DNA from: Perca fluviatilis
Taxonomy: Eukaryota; Chordata; Actinopteri; Perciformes; Percidae
Reading direction: 5' to 3'
Length of the DNA stretch: 64,000 nucleotides
Assembly (NCBI RefSeq): GCF_010015445.1
Contig: NC_053116.1
Span: 3,198,068 to 3,262,067, forward strand
The translations under genes were made by a program, and so were the position numbers. The notes under the pieces were generated by a model. The model did not search any database. It saw nothing but the letters and a program-made list of their open reading frames with translations, and was not told the DNA's origin. Positions 22,546 through 34,020 of this stretch are shown here, piece after piece; the stretch's first letter is position 1; every line of letters begins with the position of its first letter.

Positions 22546-24700
22546 TAGGGCTGTAATCTCCCAGTTGACTAGTTGATTTATTGGTCGATACGTTCTGGCT
22601 CGACCAAAATTCTGATTGGTCGATTTTTTGCCTTGGTAATTTCATCAGGTGGAAAGCACTAATTGCTAATGGGGGTGTTTTCAGAGCACCCCTGTTTCAC
22701 AGGTAAGTCTGTCTTCAGAACACCCCCCTTGATTAGTTAAACCCACTGGAGACAGATTAAAGAAAGTACTAGAAGGCCTTGGTCTGGTGGTTTGCTGAAT
22801 ATTTATTTAATTGTGAGCGTTTAATTTACAGTCAGTCCTCCTCTACCATGTCAAAGACATCGGCAGTGTGGCAGCATTTTACAAAAATAGATAATGGAAA
22901 AAAAGTCAAATGAAAAGTTTGCAAGCAACAGTTTGCATATCACAGCTCAACTACAAACATGGCATATCACCTTGTCTGCATTAGGTTGCCCCGTCTGTTT
23001 TGAGTAGGCTATATGAACATATCAGAATTGGCATATTTCTATGTTTTAGTCTAATAATTGTTTTATAACTGCAGGCACACCCACCCGCAATGACGGTAGC
23101 ATCCTCCAGACACACCCAGACCACGCTGGATGTTAAGCCTCCTCTATCATCCAAACGCAAAAATAATATCACGGAAGGAATTGTCGACTTTATTGCTCAG
23201 GATATGAGGCCCATTGCTGTTGTGGAGGGCCAAGGTTTTAAGAACTTGTTAAAAGTTTTGGAACCTGGATATACAGTGCCAGCACGCCACACAATCATGC
23301 ATGCACTAACTGCAAAATATGAGGGACTCAAAGAGAAAGTTTCAGAGTTAATACAACACAGCAAGGCACTCTTAGAATGAAGTCATATATGACAGTGATT
23401 GCCCATTTCATTGATGGAGAATGGAAAGCACAGAGTCTTGTAATTGAGACAAAACAAATAGAAGAGGCGCACACAGGAAGAAACAATGCTGCGCGACTAT
23501 CTGAAGTTGCTGATACCTTTGGAATTCCAGAAGCAAAGAGAGTTTCTGTTGTATGTGACAACGTGGCTAATATAGCATTCTGTGTGGAAACAGTAAAGGA
23601 ATCACATGAATGGCCAGAAATGCAGGGCGTCAGGTGCGCCGGGCACACTTTGCAGCTCTGTATTAACGCTGAACTCAAACAAGAGCCAATTTGTCGTGCC
23701 GTGGATGCATCACGTCATCTGGTGGGACATTTCAAAAAGGGGCACAAAGCAAAAACTGGGCTAAAACAGAAGCAGGAGCAGCAAAATGTCCCTCAGCATG
23801 AACTAATTTAGGATGTGTCTACACGTTGGAACTTATTCCAACATGGCAAGATGTTGATGTGCTGGAATCAGTGAGCAAAGCGTTTAGTCCTCTGTAAGAG
23901 TTTACAGATGCTCTTTCAGGTGAGCAACTTTTGGCGACAACGATCCTGGAGTACCTGAACACAAAGAAGTACAATTACAAAGAAGACTGTGTGGATGATC
24001 TGTTAAGTTTGGCATCCACACTTGACCCCCACTTCAAAAACTGTTACAATGATGATGACCAGATTAAAGCCATTGCGTCAACAATTACCACTGAACTCAG
24101 GGCTACGACAGTGGAAGACAGCCCTATCCTTAGGCCCCTCAATTGCTGCAGCTATGGCTACATCTGCAGAAGGTGGAGCAAGTGGTGCTGGTGATGATGA
24201 CACCAGGAAGGCAGCAAAAAAGACCAAAAAGTCTTTTGGGAGTTACTTCAAAAAACACAAAGCTGGAGGAGAGGAGTCACTGGCCACTGCCATTGAAAAG
24301 GAGCTCAAGAGCTAGTTACTAATACTTGAGGTGGACTGTGATGTCAATCCACTTGATTGGTGGAAATCACAAGAGGTAAATTTCCCCAAACTGGGGAAAC
24401 TTGCTAAAAGATATCTATGTATCCCTGCCTCAAGCAGCTCTTCAGAAAGGGCATTCGGCACTGGAGGAAATGTTGTAACATGTCACCGGGCTGCACTTAA
24501 ACCTGACACTGTGGACAGACTGGTGTTCTTGGCTCATAATTTGAAGTAAATGCACATGTGAACAGTGAGCAGTTGGCCTATAATGTTCTATAAAGTTCCA
24601 GCATCTGTCCATGCCAGTGTGTGCTGTAACAATAAATGACCATTTTTTATTTGTCTGTAAATTGTGGACTTTATTTACATTAATGTCATTTGTCAACATA
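22546..24700 (+). mobile_element. ZBED-type hAT transposon, right end not found
   Basis: The left terminus tagggctgtaatctccc lies at 22546-22562, and the subterminal region holds repeated gttgactagttgatttattgg and ttggtcgat words. The transposase occupies 22848-24549. A matching inverted terminus was not found up to 25300, so the right boundary given is only approximate. Confidence 0.75.
22848..24549 (+). pseudogene. hAT transposase, ZBED1-like, decayed
   Basis: A first exon at 22848 encodes MSKTSAVWQHF and a BED zinc finger, but the codon expected for its first cysteine is TGA (22911-22913). The second exon starts near 23073 (after ctgcag) with ITEGIVDFIAQDMRPIAVVEG. A frame change at about 23375 removes the TTDxWTS-type segment that carries the first catalytic aspartate. 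The next part keeps VVCDNVANI (second aspartate) and RCAGHTLQLC. After further frame changes, the hAT dimerisation domain is clear at 24345-24549 (NPLDWWKSQE, RYLCIPASSSSSERAF, LVFLAHNLK). The protein would have cut and pasted the element but cannot function now. Confidence 0.9.
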
Positions 24701-25320
24701 TATATATATATATATATATACACATACATTATTTAAGATAATCTGATTTGGAAGTGCACCTTTTGGGCAGATTTTCCTTTTTATTTTTGTGTAATCTTTG
24801 CACTGGGCAGTACTTGAAGTTAGGCATTTGTTCAATAAGGCCATAGGTTGTAAACCAATAAGGCAATAAGGACATGGTTGTGCGCAATATGTTACAGAAC
24901 AGAGCCCTTTGTTTATTATTATGATTTCATCTTGCTTATATGCTGCACAATTTACATTACAGTAGATGTGTACAACTGAATGGTTACTCAGAGTTTAATG
25001 TTCCTACACTATTTCAATTAGTATTTTGTATGTCTTTGAATTGTTTTTACCTGAATAATTACATTTTAAAGAAAATAAATAAGAACTGTTTTTATTCAAC
25101 ATTGTGCCCATTATTAACTCAGACTTTTAAAAACACTTTTTTAAAAGATAATGTCTAATTATTGTCAAAATCGCCAGATTAGATAACATGGGGCACCAAA
25201 ATAAAAACAGCTCCGCTTCACGGTACTTCGCGGCAATTCATGGCGTTAGGCTTTAGGAGTGTCACAATACCAAAAATATAACAAGACATCCAAAACATGT
25301 GGAATAGAGCATAGAACAAC
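24550..25320. other. AT-rich sequence downstream of hAT transposase
   Basis: Probably the 3' part of the hAT element, including a (TA)n run at 24698-24720. No gene recognised. The 72-codon frame at 24940 has no domain. Confidence 0.4.
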
Positions 25321-25323
25321 ATA

Positions 25324-26928
25324 CAGAGGGGCAAAAAAGTATTTTGTCAGCCACCAATTGTGCAAGTTCTCCCACTTAAAAAGATGAGAGAGGCCTGTAA
25401 TTTTCATCATAGGTACACTTCAACTATGAGAGACAAAATGAGAAAATATAATCCAGAAAATCACATTGTAGGATTTTTAATGAATTTATTTGCATATCAT
25501 GGTGGAAAATAAGTATTTGGTCAATAACAAAAGTTCATCTGAATACTTTGTTATATACCCTTTGTTGACAATGACAGAGGTCAAACATTTTATGTAAGTC
25601 TTCACAAGGTTTTCACACACTGTTGCTGTTATTTTGGCCCATTCCTCCATGCAGATCTCCTCTAGAGCAGTGATGTTTTGGGGATGTCGCTGGGCAACAC
25701 AGACTTTCAACTCCCTCCAAAGATTTTCTATGGGGTTGAGATCTGGAGACTGGCTGGCCACTCCAGGACCTTGAAATGCTTCTTACGAAGCCACTCCTTC
25801 GTTGCCCGGGCGGTGTGTTTGGGATCATTGTCATGCTGAAAGACCCAGCCACGTTTCATCTTCAATGCCCTTGCTGATGGAAGGAGGTTTTCACTCAAAA
25901 TCTGACGATACATGGCCCCATTCATTCTTTCCTTTACCCTTATCAGTCGTCCTGGTCCCTTTGCAGAAAAACAGCCCCAAAGCATGATGTTTCCACCCCC
26001 ATGCTTCACAGTAGGTATGGTGTTCTTTGGATGCAACTCAGCATTCTTTCTCCTCCAAACACGACGAGTTGAGTTTTTACCAAAAAGTTCTATTTTGGTT
26101 TCATCTGAGAATATGACATTCTCCCAATCCTCTTCTGGATCATCCAAATGCGCTCTAGCAAACGTCAGACGGGCCTGGACATGTACTGGCTTAAGCAGGG
26201 GGACACGTCTGGCACTGCAGGATTTTAGTCCCTGGCGGTCCCTAGTGTGTTACTGATGGTAGCCTTTGTTACTTTGGTCCCAGCTCTCTGCAGGTGATTC
26301 ACTAGGTCACCCCGTGTGGTTCTGGGGTTTTTGCTCACCGTTCTTGTGATCATTTTGACCCCACGGGGTGAGATCTTGCGTGGAGCCCCAGATCAAGGGA
26401 GATTATCAGTGGTCTTGTATGTCTTCCATTTGTTAATAATTGCTCCCACAGTTGATTTCTTCACACCAAGCTGCTTACCTATTGCAGATTAAGTCTTCCC
26501 AGCCTGGTGCAGGTCTACAATTTTGTTTCTGGTGTCTTTGACAGCTCTTTGGTCTTGGCCATAGTGGAGTTTGGAGTGTGACTGTTTGAGGTTGTGGACA
26601 GGTGTCTTTTATACTGATAACAAGTTCAAACAGGTGCCATTAATACAGGTAACGAGTGGAGGACAGAGGAGCCTCTTAAAGAAGAAGTTACAGGTCTGTG
26701 AGAGCCAGAAATCTTGCTTGTTTGTAGGTGACCAAATACTTATTTTACAGAGGAATTTACCAATTAATTCATAAAAAATCCTACAATGTGATTTTCTGGA
26801 TTTGTTTTTCTCATTTTGTCTCTCATAGTTGAAGTGTACCTATGATGAAAATTACAGGCCTCTCTCATCTTTTTAAGTGGGAGAACTTGCACAATTGGTG
26901 GCTGACTAAATACTTTTTTGCCCCACTG
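25324..26928 (-). mobile_element. Tc1-like transposon with both termini
   Basis: The element is bounded by cagaggggcaaaaaagta (25324) and the inverse tacttttttgccccactg (ending 26928), with TA on both sides at 25322-25323 and 26929-26930. The inverted repeats are about 200 bp long and share the block aaaagatgagagaggcctgt. Length 1605 bp is typical of fish Tc1-like elements. The transposase inside is on the minus strand and broken. Confidence 0.93.
25486..26562 (-). pseudogene. Tc1-like DDE transposase, broken
   Basis: The reading starts with ATG at 26562 (MAKTKELS). The N-terminal paired-type HTH region (about 26560-26150) has several stops. The catalytic domain is readable at 26147-25730: [15 protein letters not shown] FSDETKIEL holds the first aspartate and [11 protein letters not shown] the second. 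After a frameshift near 25745, [11 protein letters not shown] gives the catalytic glutamate, followed by [18 protein letters not shown]. The usual stop after KGY-TKY is replaced by read-through to 25486. All three acidic residues are present, but stops and shifts prevent a full protein. Confidence 0.92.
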
Positions 26929-26930
26929 TA

Positions 26931-27940
26931 ATGATTTGCAATTAATCGTCATAGTGCAACACCTAGTGTCCCCGGACACATTCCAGACTTCCAGGCATCT
27001 TTTCAAAAGGTACTGTGCAAAAACAACAACAGTGTTTCTAACCAGAGACCAGAGACCAGAGATGTTACAAACCCCAGGTAAATATTGGAGATGTATTTGA
27101 AAGATAGAGACAGCTTAGAGCCCAAAAGGACGCTTGGCTAATTTCCTCCTGAACAGGTAGGCATTAGCTTCGGCTAATTCATCAAGGGACCGTCATTTTA
27201 TGTCATTTCAACATGTGTGTACTCAAATTGAATTATATAGCTGGAGTACCCGAGTTGGTTACTTGCAAAAACAATTGAGACAGTAAATTGATCCAGACGG
27301 GTCCTGGCTAAGGCCGCTATACTAACCCTGCTAACGTTACCAGAGGAGCAGTCAAGCGGCCACGGTTGTTTACAACGTGTAGCCTGTTCAGCAGCCGTAG
27401 CCGACAATGGTGATTTATTTGAAGCCAAGAGAGGGGGGCTGTAAATCATGACGAGAGGACCATGAGTTTGCAGTGAACATGCTGTTTTTTTAGGTTGGTC
27501 GTTAATATTATTTCGAAAAATATGTCCCATGTACCGGAAGTAGAAGGGTGTGACTTCGGCCACTTGTTAATGACCTCCTACTTCTGAATGTATCGACTGG
27601 AACCCTCTGAAGCGTATACTGCCCCCTTTAGTTCTGGAAGAGGCGCAGCACCGATGCTGCGAACACTGGCATTGTCGCTAAAATGGGCATTGTCTGTGTT
27701 TTGTCATTTTAGAACCGGAAGGTATCGCAGTTATCGGTTCTCTCGACATTCCTATTAGGCTTACGTTGTTGCTCTGATGATATGGTCATAGGTACAAGAC
27801 TGATTACAGAAACTATCAGAGATTTCAGTGGTAGAAGCTCACTCTAGCCCGCGGTTTCGCAGGTACAGGAAACGTTTCTATGGTAACAACGAGTTGGACC
27901 AGTCAGAGATGTTGCTGTTACGCTTAGGATTGTGGGTAGT
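26931..27940. other. No gene recognised
   Basis: Mixed intergenic sequence. A 121-codon minus-strand open frame at 27198-27563 shows no recognised domain. No transposon ends identified. Confidence 0.45.
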
Positions 27941-28409
27941 GTATTTTTTCTCCATAAGATCGTGGATAAAACTGTTGGCCACCCTTACTTGCTATATTAG
28001 CCACCTGCCCATTTGATTTTACTAGATTGACTGTATGGTCAATACACCACCCTGTTCTTTTGTCTGTATGGACATTTTTCAACTTAAACCTAAAATTTTC
28101 CACAAGTCTTTCAGTAGTCAGTTAAGTAATGATTATTCTATTTTTGATATATTGTGTAGCCTGTTGTACTTGAGTAGATAGAGAACTTGCACTGACAATG
28201 TACTTGCACTGAAACTCCCTTACACTATGTTACCATTGCACCTTTCTGCATTTTTTTGCTACAGTCTAATTTTACTGTAAGGGCACACTATTGATATCTT
28301 CCTTTGTATTTTTTTAGTATACGTGTACGTGGATGTCATATGTCTGTGTGCCTATGTGTGTGTATAAGCTGTTGGACACCTTCATTTCCTTCGGGATTAA
28401 TATAGTATC

Positions 28410-28411
<2 letters not shown>
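27940..28411 (+). mobile_element. LINE 3' end remnant
   Basis: Contains the cttgcactgaaactcccttac and ttgcacctttctgcattttt words common in the 3' untranslated region of fish CR1/Rex-like LINEs. It ends ttccttcgggattaatatag followed directly by a tetranucleotide run, the usual junction for this tail. No reverse-transcriptase sequence is present. Confidence 0.5.
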
Positions 28412-28451
<40 letters not shown>

Positions 28452-28513
28452 CATCTATCCATCCATCCATCCATCCATCCATCCATCCATCCATCCATCC
28501 ATCCATCTATCTA
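28412..28513. repeat. (ATCT)n/(ATCC)n compound microsatellite
   Basis: About eight ATCT units change to ATCC units and back to ATCT. It adjoins a LINE tail and probably grew from it. Confidence 0.95.
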
Positions 28514-28664
28514 AAACATGTTTTTCTTAAAACCAGGTTGATTTCATACAGACTAACTTCTAAACTTCTAACTTCTACAGGAGCAGAAACTTTTGTAGCT
28601 CGGGGTCAGTCTACCTCGGAGGGTTTAGGCGTTAATGCTGATGATCTAAATCCTTTTAGAGAAA

Positions 28665-29500
28665 ATACAGAGCCGACGGCCAAACGTCGGCAGAAAAGCA
28701 GTTGGGCTGATCAGACTCCCCAAATTGGTCAAAAAAGTGTCTCGGAACACACCAAAGTGTGTAATATGTCTCCAAAACAGCAGGCGGCGCTAATCTTTAT
28801 TGTCGCCCAAAAATGAAAACCAGCAGCTGATTGGACGAACACGTCACGTGGGTCTTGTTTCTCCGGAAATTCAAAGACAGACTGTCATGGCGGCTTGTTC
28901 AGAATACGATCTCATATTGTACTAAAATAGTTCACCGAAACGTGTTTCTGAAAACATTTTAAAGGAATACGCCACTGTTTGTTGAAATAGAGTTATTCAC
29001 CGTCTCCTCTATATTTATATTGGTGGGTCAACGCATTTTTGTCTAAGCTAGCGGTGGCGCCGCCGGACTAAGACAATGCATGCACTGAGACAAAAATGCA
29101 TTTGCCCACCTATATAAATATAGAGGAGACGGTGAATAACCCTATTTCAACAAACGGTGGCATATTCCTTTAAGCGAGAAATAGGCCGTGCAGTTGCTGA
29201 ATCTGTCTTCATTTCAGATCGACAAAGGTCAGTTTAAAAGATTTTCCTCAGATTTTGAGAGACTCTAGTCACGCTCATTCCGCTCCCCGTTTCCGGGTTA
29301 GCACTCTACCAATCAGATGGGTCATTTGAGTCTGACTGCTGGCAGTGCCCGTCCCGCCAATGATACATGTCAAATCGGCCAAAATGAAGGACGACGGACC
29401 CTCGGACGGACGACGGCATGGAACACACCGAAGAGACTCGAGTCACTGACCTTGCCAGACTGTCCGACAGCCGATTATCGGCTCTATGTGTCCGGGCCTT
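28665..29500. mobile_element. Possible DNA element with GCCGA ends, interrupted by a MITE
   Basis: The left portion has gagccgacggccaaacgtcgg (as ccgacggccaaacgtcgg, 28673). The right portion at 29450-29500 reads cagccgattatcggctctat and gtccgggccttta, roughly its inverse. Both halves also share cggaacacaccaaag- or ggaacacaccgaag-like words. Ends are imperfect and no target duplication was identified. A TTAA MITE lies inside. Confidence 0.4.
28963..29169. mobile_element. Palindromic MITE with TTAA target
   Basis: The ends aggaatacgccac and gtggcatattcct are flanked by TTAA (28959-28962, 29170-29173). The inverted repeat continues inward through ggtgaataac/gttattcacc and tatagaggagac, so most of the 207-bp element folds on itself. 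It has no coding capacity. TTAA suggests mobilisation by piggyBac- or Kolobok-type transposase. Confidence 0.88.
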
Positions 29501-29674
29501 TACATGTGCATATATACAAGGACAGTGAGATGACTACATTTACATGCACACTTATATTACACTAACATTCTGAATATGACAATATTATACATTTAATACG
29601 GGTCATGTGAACAGCATAGTCTTTTTGGATGTTCAGAATAAGGTCTATTACCGAATTTAGCATTTTCTGATTAA

Positions 29675-30202
29675 CCTTGTGTTTTCATCGGGTCAAAGTT
29701 GACCCGTTTTCAAAGAAATATCAGAAATATGGGTTTCTTTGAACCAAAATGCCCAAATATAACATGGATGCATGGATGTACAGTACGTTGTTTGGAACCC
29801 ATACAACATTCTTTGCAGGTAAAGTTAATTGTTACATTAATTGAATTTTGGGTGTTTTATTCAATTTTTATTACATTTGAAAAACATGTTTTAAAACAGC
29901 ATTCTGACTAAACTTTGACATCAACCAATCTGTGATCCACTCAACATCCTCTGATCTTAACTATTAGTCAAAATAAATCATAATTTCTGTCTTTTTAAAT
30001 AAAGAATTCGGTATAATGTCATATAAATTAGGTTTATTGACCATGAATTTAAAACAAAATGTTGAAAAAAGTGACAAAAACATTTTTAAAAAGTGTCAAA
30101 AGCATGAAAAAGAGCCAAAAATGCTGAAAAAAAACCCACCAAAAATTTAAGTTAACCTGGACGGAAAATAAGTTCATGGTCGAAGGGAAGGCAACACAAG
30201 GG
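29675..30202. mobile_element. piggyBac-like MITE (copy 1)
   Basis: Flanked by TTAA at 29671-29674 and 30203-30206. The right end inverse reads cccttgtgttgccttccc, and the left end is ccttgtgttttcatcggg. The left end is followed by gggtcaaagttgacccgttt, a small hairpin. It is related to 38261-38764 by the shared gacccgttttcaaag- and atcagaaatat- words. No transposase. Confidence 0.82.
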
Positions 30203-30206
30203 TTAA

Positions 30207-30838
30207 GATGTGTGTGATACGTCGGTAATACACACATTCAGAACGTTTGTCTCCATCAGGGTTTTTACTGCAGAATGAAAGAGGGATGCTGTGTTCACAC
30301 GCTCCAACACGTCCTCCACTGCTGGGAAACTTTAAAAAAACATCCTGTTTTACAGGGGAATATCAGAGGATAAATTCTAGGTTACTTTGACAACAAACTT
30401 CTAAACCTGAGCTGCAAAATACACAGCCAAATACACACACACAGCCACAGATAGCCACAGACACACACACAAGCCCACTTACAGACTTTGTTGTGATTCC
30501 AATTTAATAAAATGTTATCAGACCCATATATCAGCTCTTACACAGTCTCCAGTTGTTTTTATTATGACATTATTATTATAGCTGTCAAAATGCTCTACAT
30601 GCGATCTGTTGCTGATTTTAATTACCAACAGACTGTAGATGATCTGTAATCTGAACGGATTTAGTCTCTCTGACTTCTAAACATAACTATCAGCCACACA
30701 ACAGGTGTTCTGTACAGAATAAACTTTTAAATCATACATATAGCAGTTGAAATCCCTCCAATTCAAAATCAATAAAAAGTTTATATAAAACGTCATCATG
30801 TTGCCCTGGATGCCCTGGGTCTGCCTGGGTCTTGCAGT
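30207..30838. other. No gene recognised
   Basis: Ordinary intergenic sequence with an ACAC-rich stretch at 30430-30472. It ends at the upstream copy of the second LINE's target duplication (30839-30853). Confidence 0.5.
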
Positions 30839-31752
30839 CGGTGGAGAGCAACTTTTTTTTCTTTTCTTTTTTTTTCTTGACAAAGAAGCACCAACATACA
30901 AAACTCTTGTTGGGGAAAATATATACATGCATATATACAATACAAATGTTGTCAATTTACAAGAGAGAATTACCTGAGAAAAAGAAAAAACAAAGAGTAA
31001 AACAAAAAGGGGGAGTTGCTTAAAATACATAAGTCAAAAGCAAAAAGGCTAGAGAAAGTAAAATTAACATTTAGTGGTACACAAGGAGAGACTAATCAAA
31101 AGAGTAGTTTCCTAGATATGTCACTACACAATCTTAGTAGATTTGATCTTTTTCAGTGAGAAAAAAAACTATTTAAAGTCATTTATAAACCAAACAAAGG
31201 AAGGCTTAGAAGATCTCCACTTACTGCAATGAATATGATATTTATCCATTAGAATAATCATATTGGTCTGATACTGATGAATCTATATTATCCATATAAA
31301 AGAGAATGTGTGGCAAGGTGAGAGTAGGGATATTATCCATCTTAAGTGATAGCCAATTATGTATCTCAGACCAGAAGCTGCTGGACACGGGGCAAAAAAA
31401 GAACATGTGATCCAGAGTCTCATCAGCCACCTCACAAAAAACAGAATGGTCTACATCAAATTTGAATCTTCTTCTAAGAAAGTCAGCAACCGGATATATC
31501 TTGTAGATTATTTTAAAGTGAGTCTCTTTGACTTTTGGGGAAATGGGCCATTTAATGAATTTAAAATGTGCTTTTTCTATGGACAATGCGTCCATGTTCG
31601 GAATCTGTACACACAATCCTCTGTTATAACCAAAACATAATTTAGATTTCAAAGCATCACTAATATATTTATTATTACATTTATTGTCAAATAAAATACA
31701 ATCATTAATTAAAGCTGCGAGCAGCGATAGACGGGCCCTCGCGCCTCTGCGC

Positions 31753-32742
31753 TAGGGTTGGGTACCGAAACCCGGTTCCACTATGGTACCGGTTCCTACG
31801 CAAACGCTAGTATTCTGACCGGATTAGAACGCGAATTTCGGCTCCTCATTTCGGTTCCGACTGAAATATTTTCCCTCTGTCGCTACGGACAGCGGCAGAC
31901 TGTTTTTTTTCTTTCTCCCTTTTCTGCCGAGTGGCGCACGTGCCCGATCGCGGTTTGAAGCGTGTGTCCGCGATATTCTGCGACAGCGACATGCACTCTA
32001 CAATCACTGCTGATAGACGGCTTTTTCTACGCGCCCCGAAACTGACGTAAAAATATCCCACTTTCTCTGTAGTCTACCGTTAGCTAGCTACCGTAAATGT
32101 AGGCTACTTTTAAAATGGCATATTTTCCCTCTGGGCTCACCAAAACAGACGTAAAAGCATATTAACCATTCACTGACTGCACGTGATCGCTAGTAAACAT
32201 ACTACACTTGCTCTGCTAGTCTATCGTTCAGGACAAGACCCTGTAGCCTGGTGGTGGGGGAGGCGGAACAGCCTCCCCAAATTGTCTGCCCTTTCAAACT
32301 CCTACCCGTGTGTGTACAGATCTCTATCAGACACCATCTGAGAGAGTTTTCTCCTGTGCACGACATGCCATAAGTCAGGAGAGGTGTCCTATCTTGCCAG
32401 AGAAGGCAAATATGGTAATTTTTCTGCAAAAGAACTGCTAAAGTTTGAACATTTATTTTGTTGTTACTTGTTAATAGTGTAACTGTTATTTGTTAAATTA
32501 TTGTAGTTGTGTGTTAGGTGACTTAGGTTTACTTATTATATATTTAAGTACTTTAAAACGTTAATGTATTGTTAAATTTAAATAATTTTCAATTAAAAAA
32601 AAAAACTCCATAAAAAGCCTTTCTTTTATGTCATTTTTCAGTTTTTCAAGAATCAGTTTAGGAATCGTTTAGGAATCGGAATCGTTTTAAAAGTACCGGT
32701 TTGGCATCGGAATCGTAAAAATCCAAACGGTACCCAACCCTA
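31753..32742. mobile_element. Non-autonomous hAT element (GGTTGGGTACCG type)
   Basis: The termini tagggttgggtaccgaaac and the inverse ggtacccaaccctac (less the last C) are flanked by the 8-bp repeat ctctgcgc at 31745-31752 and 32743-32750. It is inside the unassigned repeat, which is inside LINE 2, so this is the third layer. No transposase is seen in its 990 bp. Repeats of aatcggaatcg lie near the right end. Confidence 0.93.
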
Positions 32743-32879
32743 CTCTGCGCGCGTCGGGGTTACCGGCGGACGCCGCTCCTTGCGACTGTGCATTTGCGCG
32801 GCACTCAGACGCCGCACATCGTCAACAATGAAAAGTGAACTCCCCGCCGATTTCTACCTCACACAAGACTCTACGTCAT

Positions 32880-33320
32880 ACGGTTCATTAGCTTTCATTC
32901 ATTAGCGTGGAAAGGGGCATGGCTAAAGCATAGGGGGCAGGTCAAACCATCAGCAATTAAAAAGGAAGTCTCTGCTGAATTCAATGATACCTCACACAAG
33001 ACTCTACCTTAGATGGGTCAGCATGTATGGAAGGGGGCGTGGCTTGAACATAGGGGGCGGGCCAAACCATCACCAATGAAGAAGGAAGTCTCTGCTGAGT
33101 TCAATGATACCTCACACAAGGGTATAGCTTAAACGGTTCAAATGTTATGAAAGGGGGCATGGCTTAAGCATAGGGGGCGGGCCAAACCATCACCAATGAC
33201 AAAGGAACTCTTTGCTGAGTTCAATGATACCTCACACAAGACTCTACCTTAAACGGTTCAAATGTTATCAAAGGTGGCATGGCCTGAGTAAGTGGTCGTG
33301 GTTAAAGTATAGGGGGCGGC
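32880..33320. repeat. ~120-bp tandem repeat, about 3.5 units
   Basis: The word ttcaatgatacctcacacaa recurs at about 32980, 33100 and 33220, with agggggcgggccaaaccatc and catggctt in each unit. The period is 120 bp. It lies within the unassigned repeat. Confidence 0.85.
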
Positions 33321-33384
33321 TCAGTATCACATGTAGACCACACATTCTGAGTTTCATGTAAATCGGATGATGTTTGTCATATAA

Positions 33385-34020
33385 GGCAGATTTCCTGGTG
33401 CCAGCGGGGGGGCGCTATGACCAAAAGTAAATTTTGTCCTGTAGGTGTCCTCAGGCCTGGACCCTTGTCAATCGTGAGAAATTTTGGGCAGATACGACAA
33501 CGTACACTCAAGTTACAACAACTTCTTTGTTCATCGCTAAACACTCAAAATGGCCGCCACGCCACACCCACACCGTCTGACGAAAAGTTTTTCTTTTAAT
33601 AACTTTTCATCGTTAAGGTGTTGGGATGATACAGACCAAGTTTGAAGTTCGCAGGATGAAATCTCTAGGAGGAGTTCGTTAAAGTATAGCACCTTGACTT
33701 TTAGGCCTACTTCCTGTTGCCACTAGGGGGCGCTATGACTTTAAGTAAATATCGGCCGTTATTTGTCCTCAGGGTTGGACTCTTATGAATTCTGGAAAGT
33801 TTCGAGCCAGTTGGACAATGTACACTCGAGTTACACCCACTTCCTGTTTTGGCGGCGAAACGCACAAAATGGCCGCCACGCCCTATGACGAAAAGTTATT
33901 CTTTTAACAACTTTTCATCTCTAATGTCTTAAGATGGCACAGACCGAGTTTGAAGTTGATCGGATGAAATCTCTAGGAGGAGTTCGTTAAAGTACGACGT
34001 GGAAATGGCCGAAATCGCAC
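33385..34020. repeat. ~315-bp degenerate tandem duplication
   Basis: Two units share the order gggggcgctatgac (33410 and 33727), gtcctcagg, gacaatgtacactcgagtta-like text, aaaatggccgccacgccc and gatgaaatctctaggaggag (33655 and 33964). By eye the units diverge considerably. It lies within the unassigned repeat. Confidence 0.75.
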
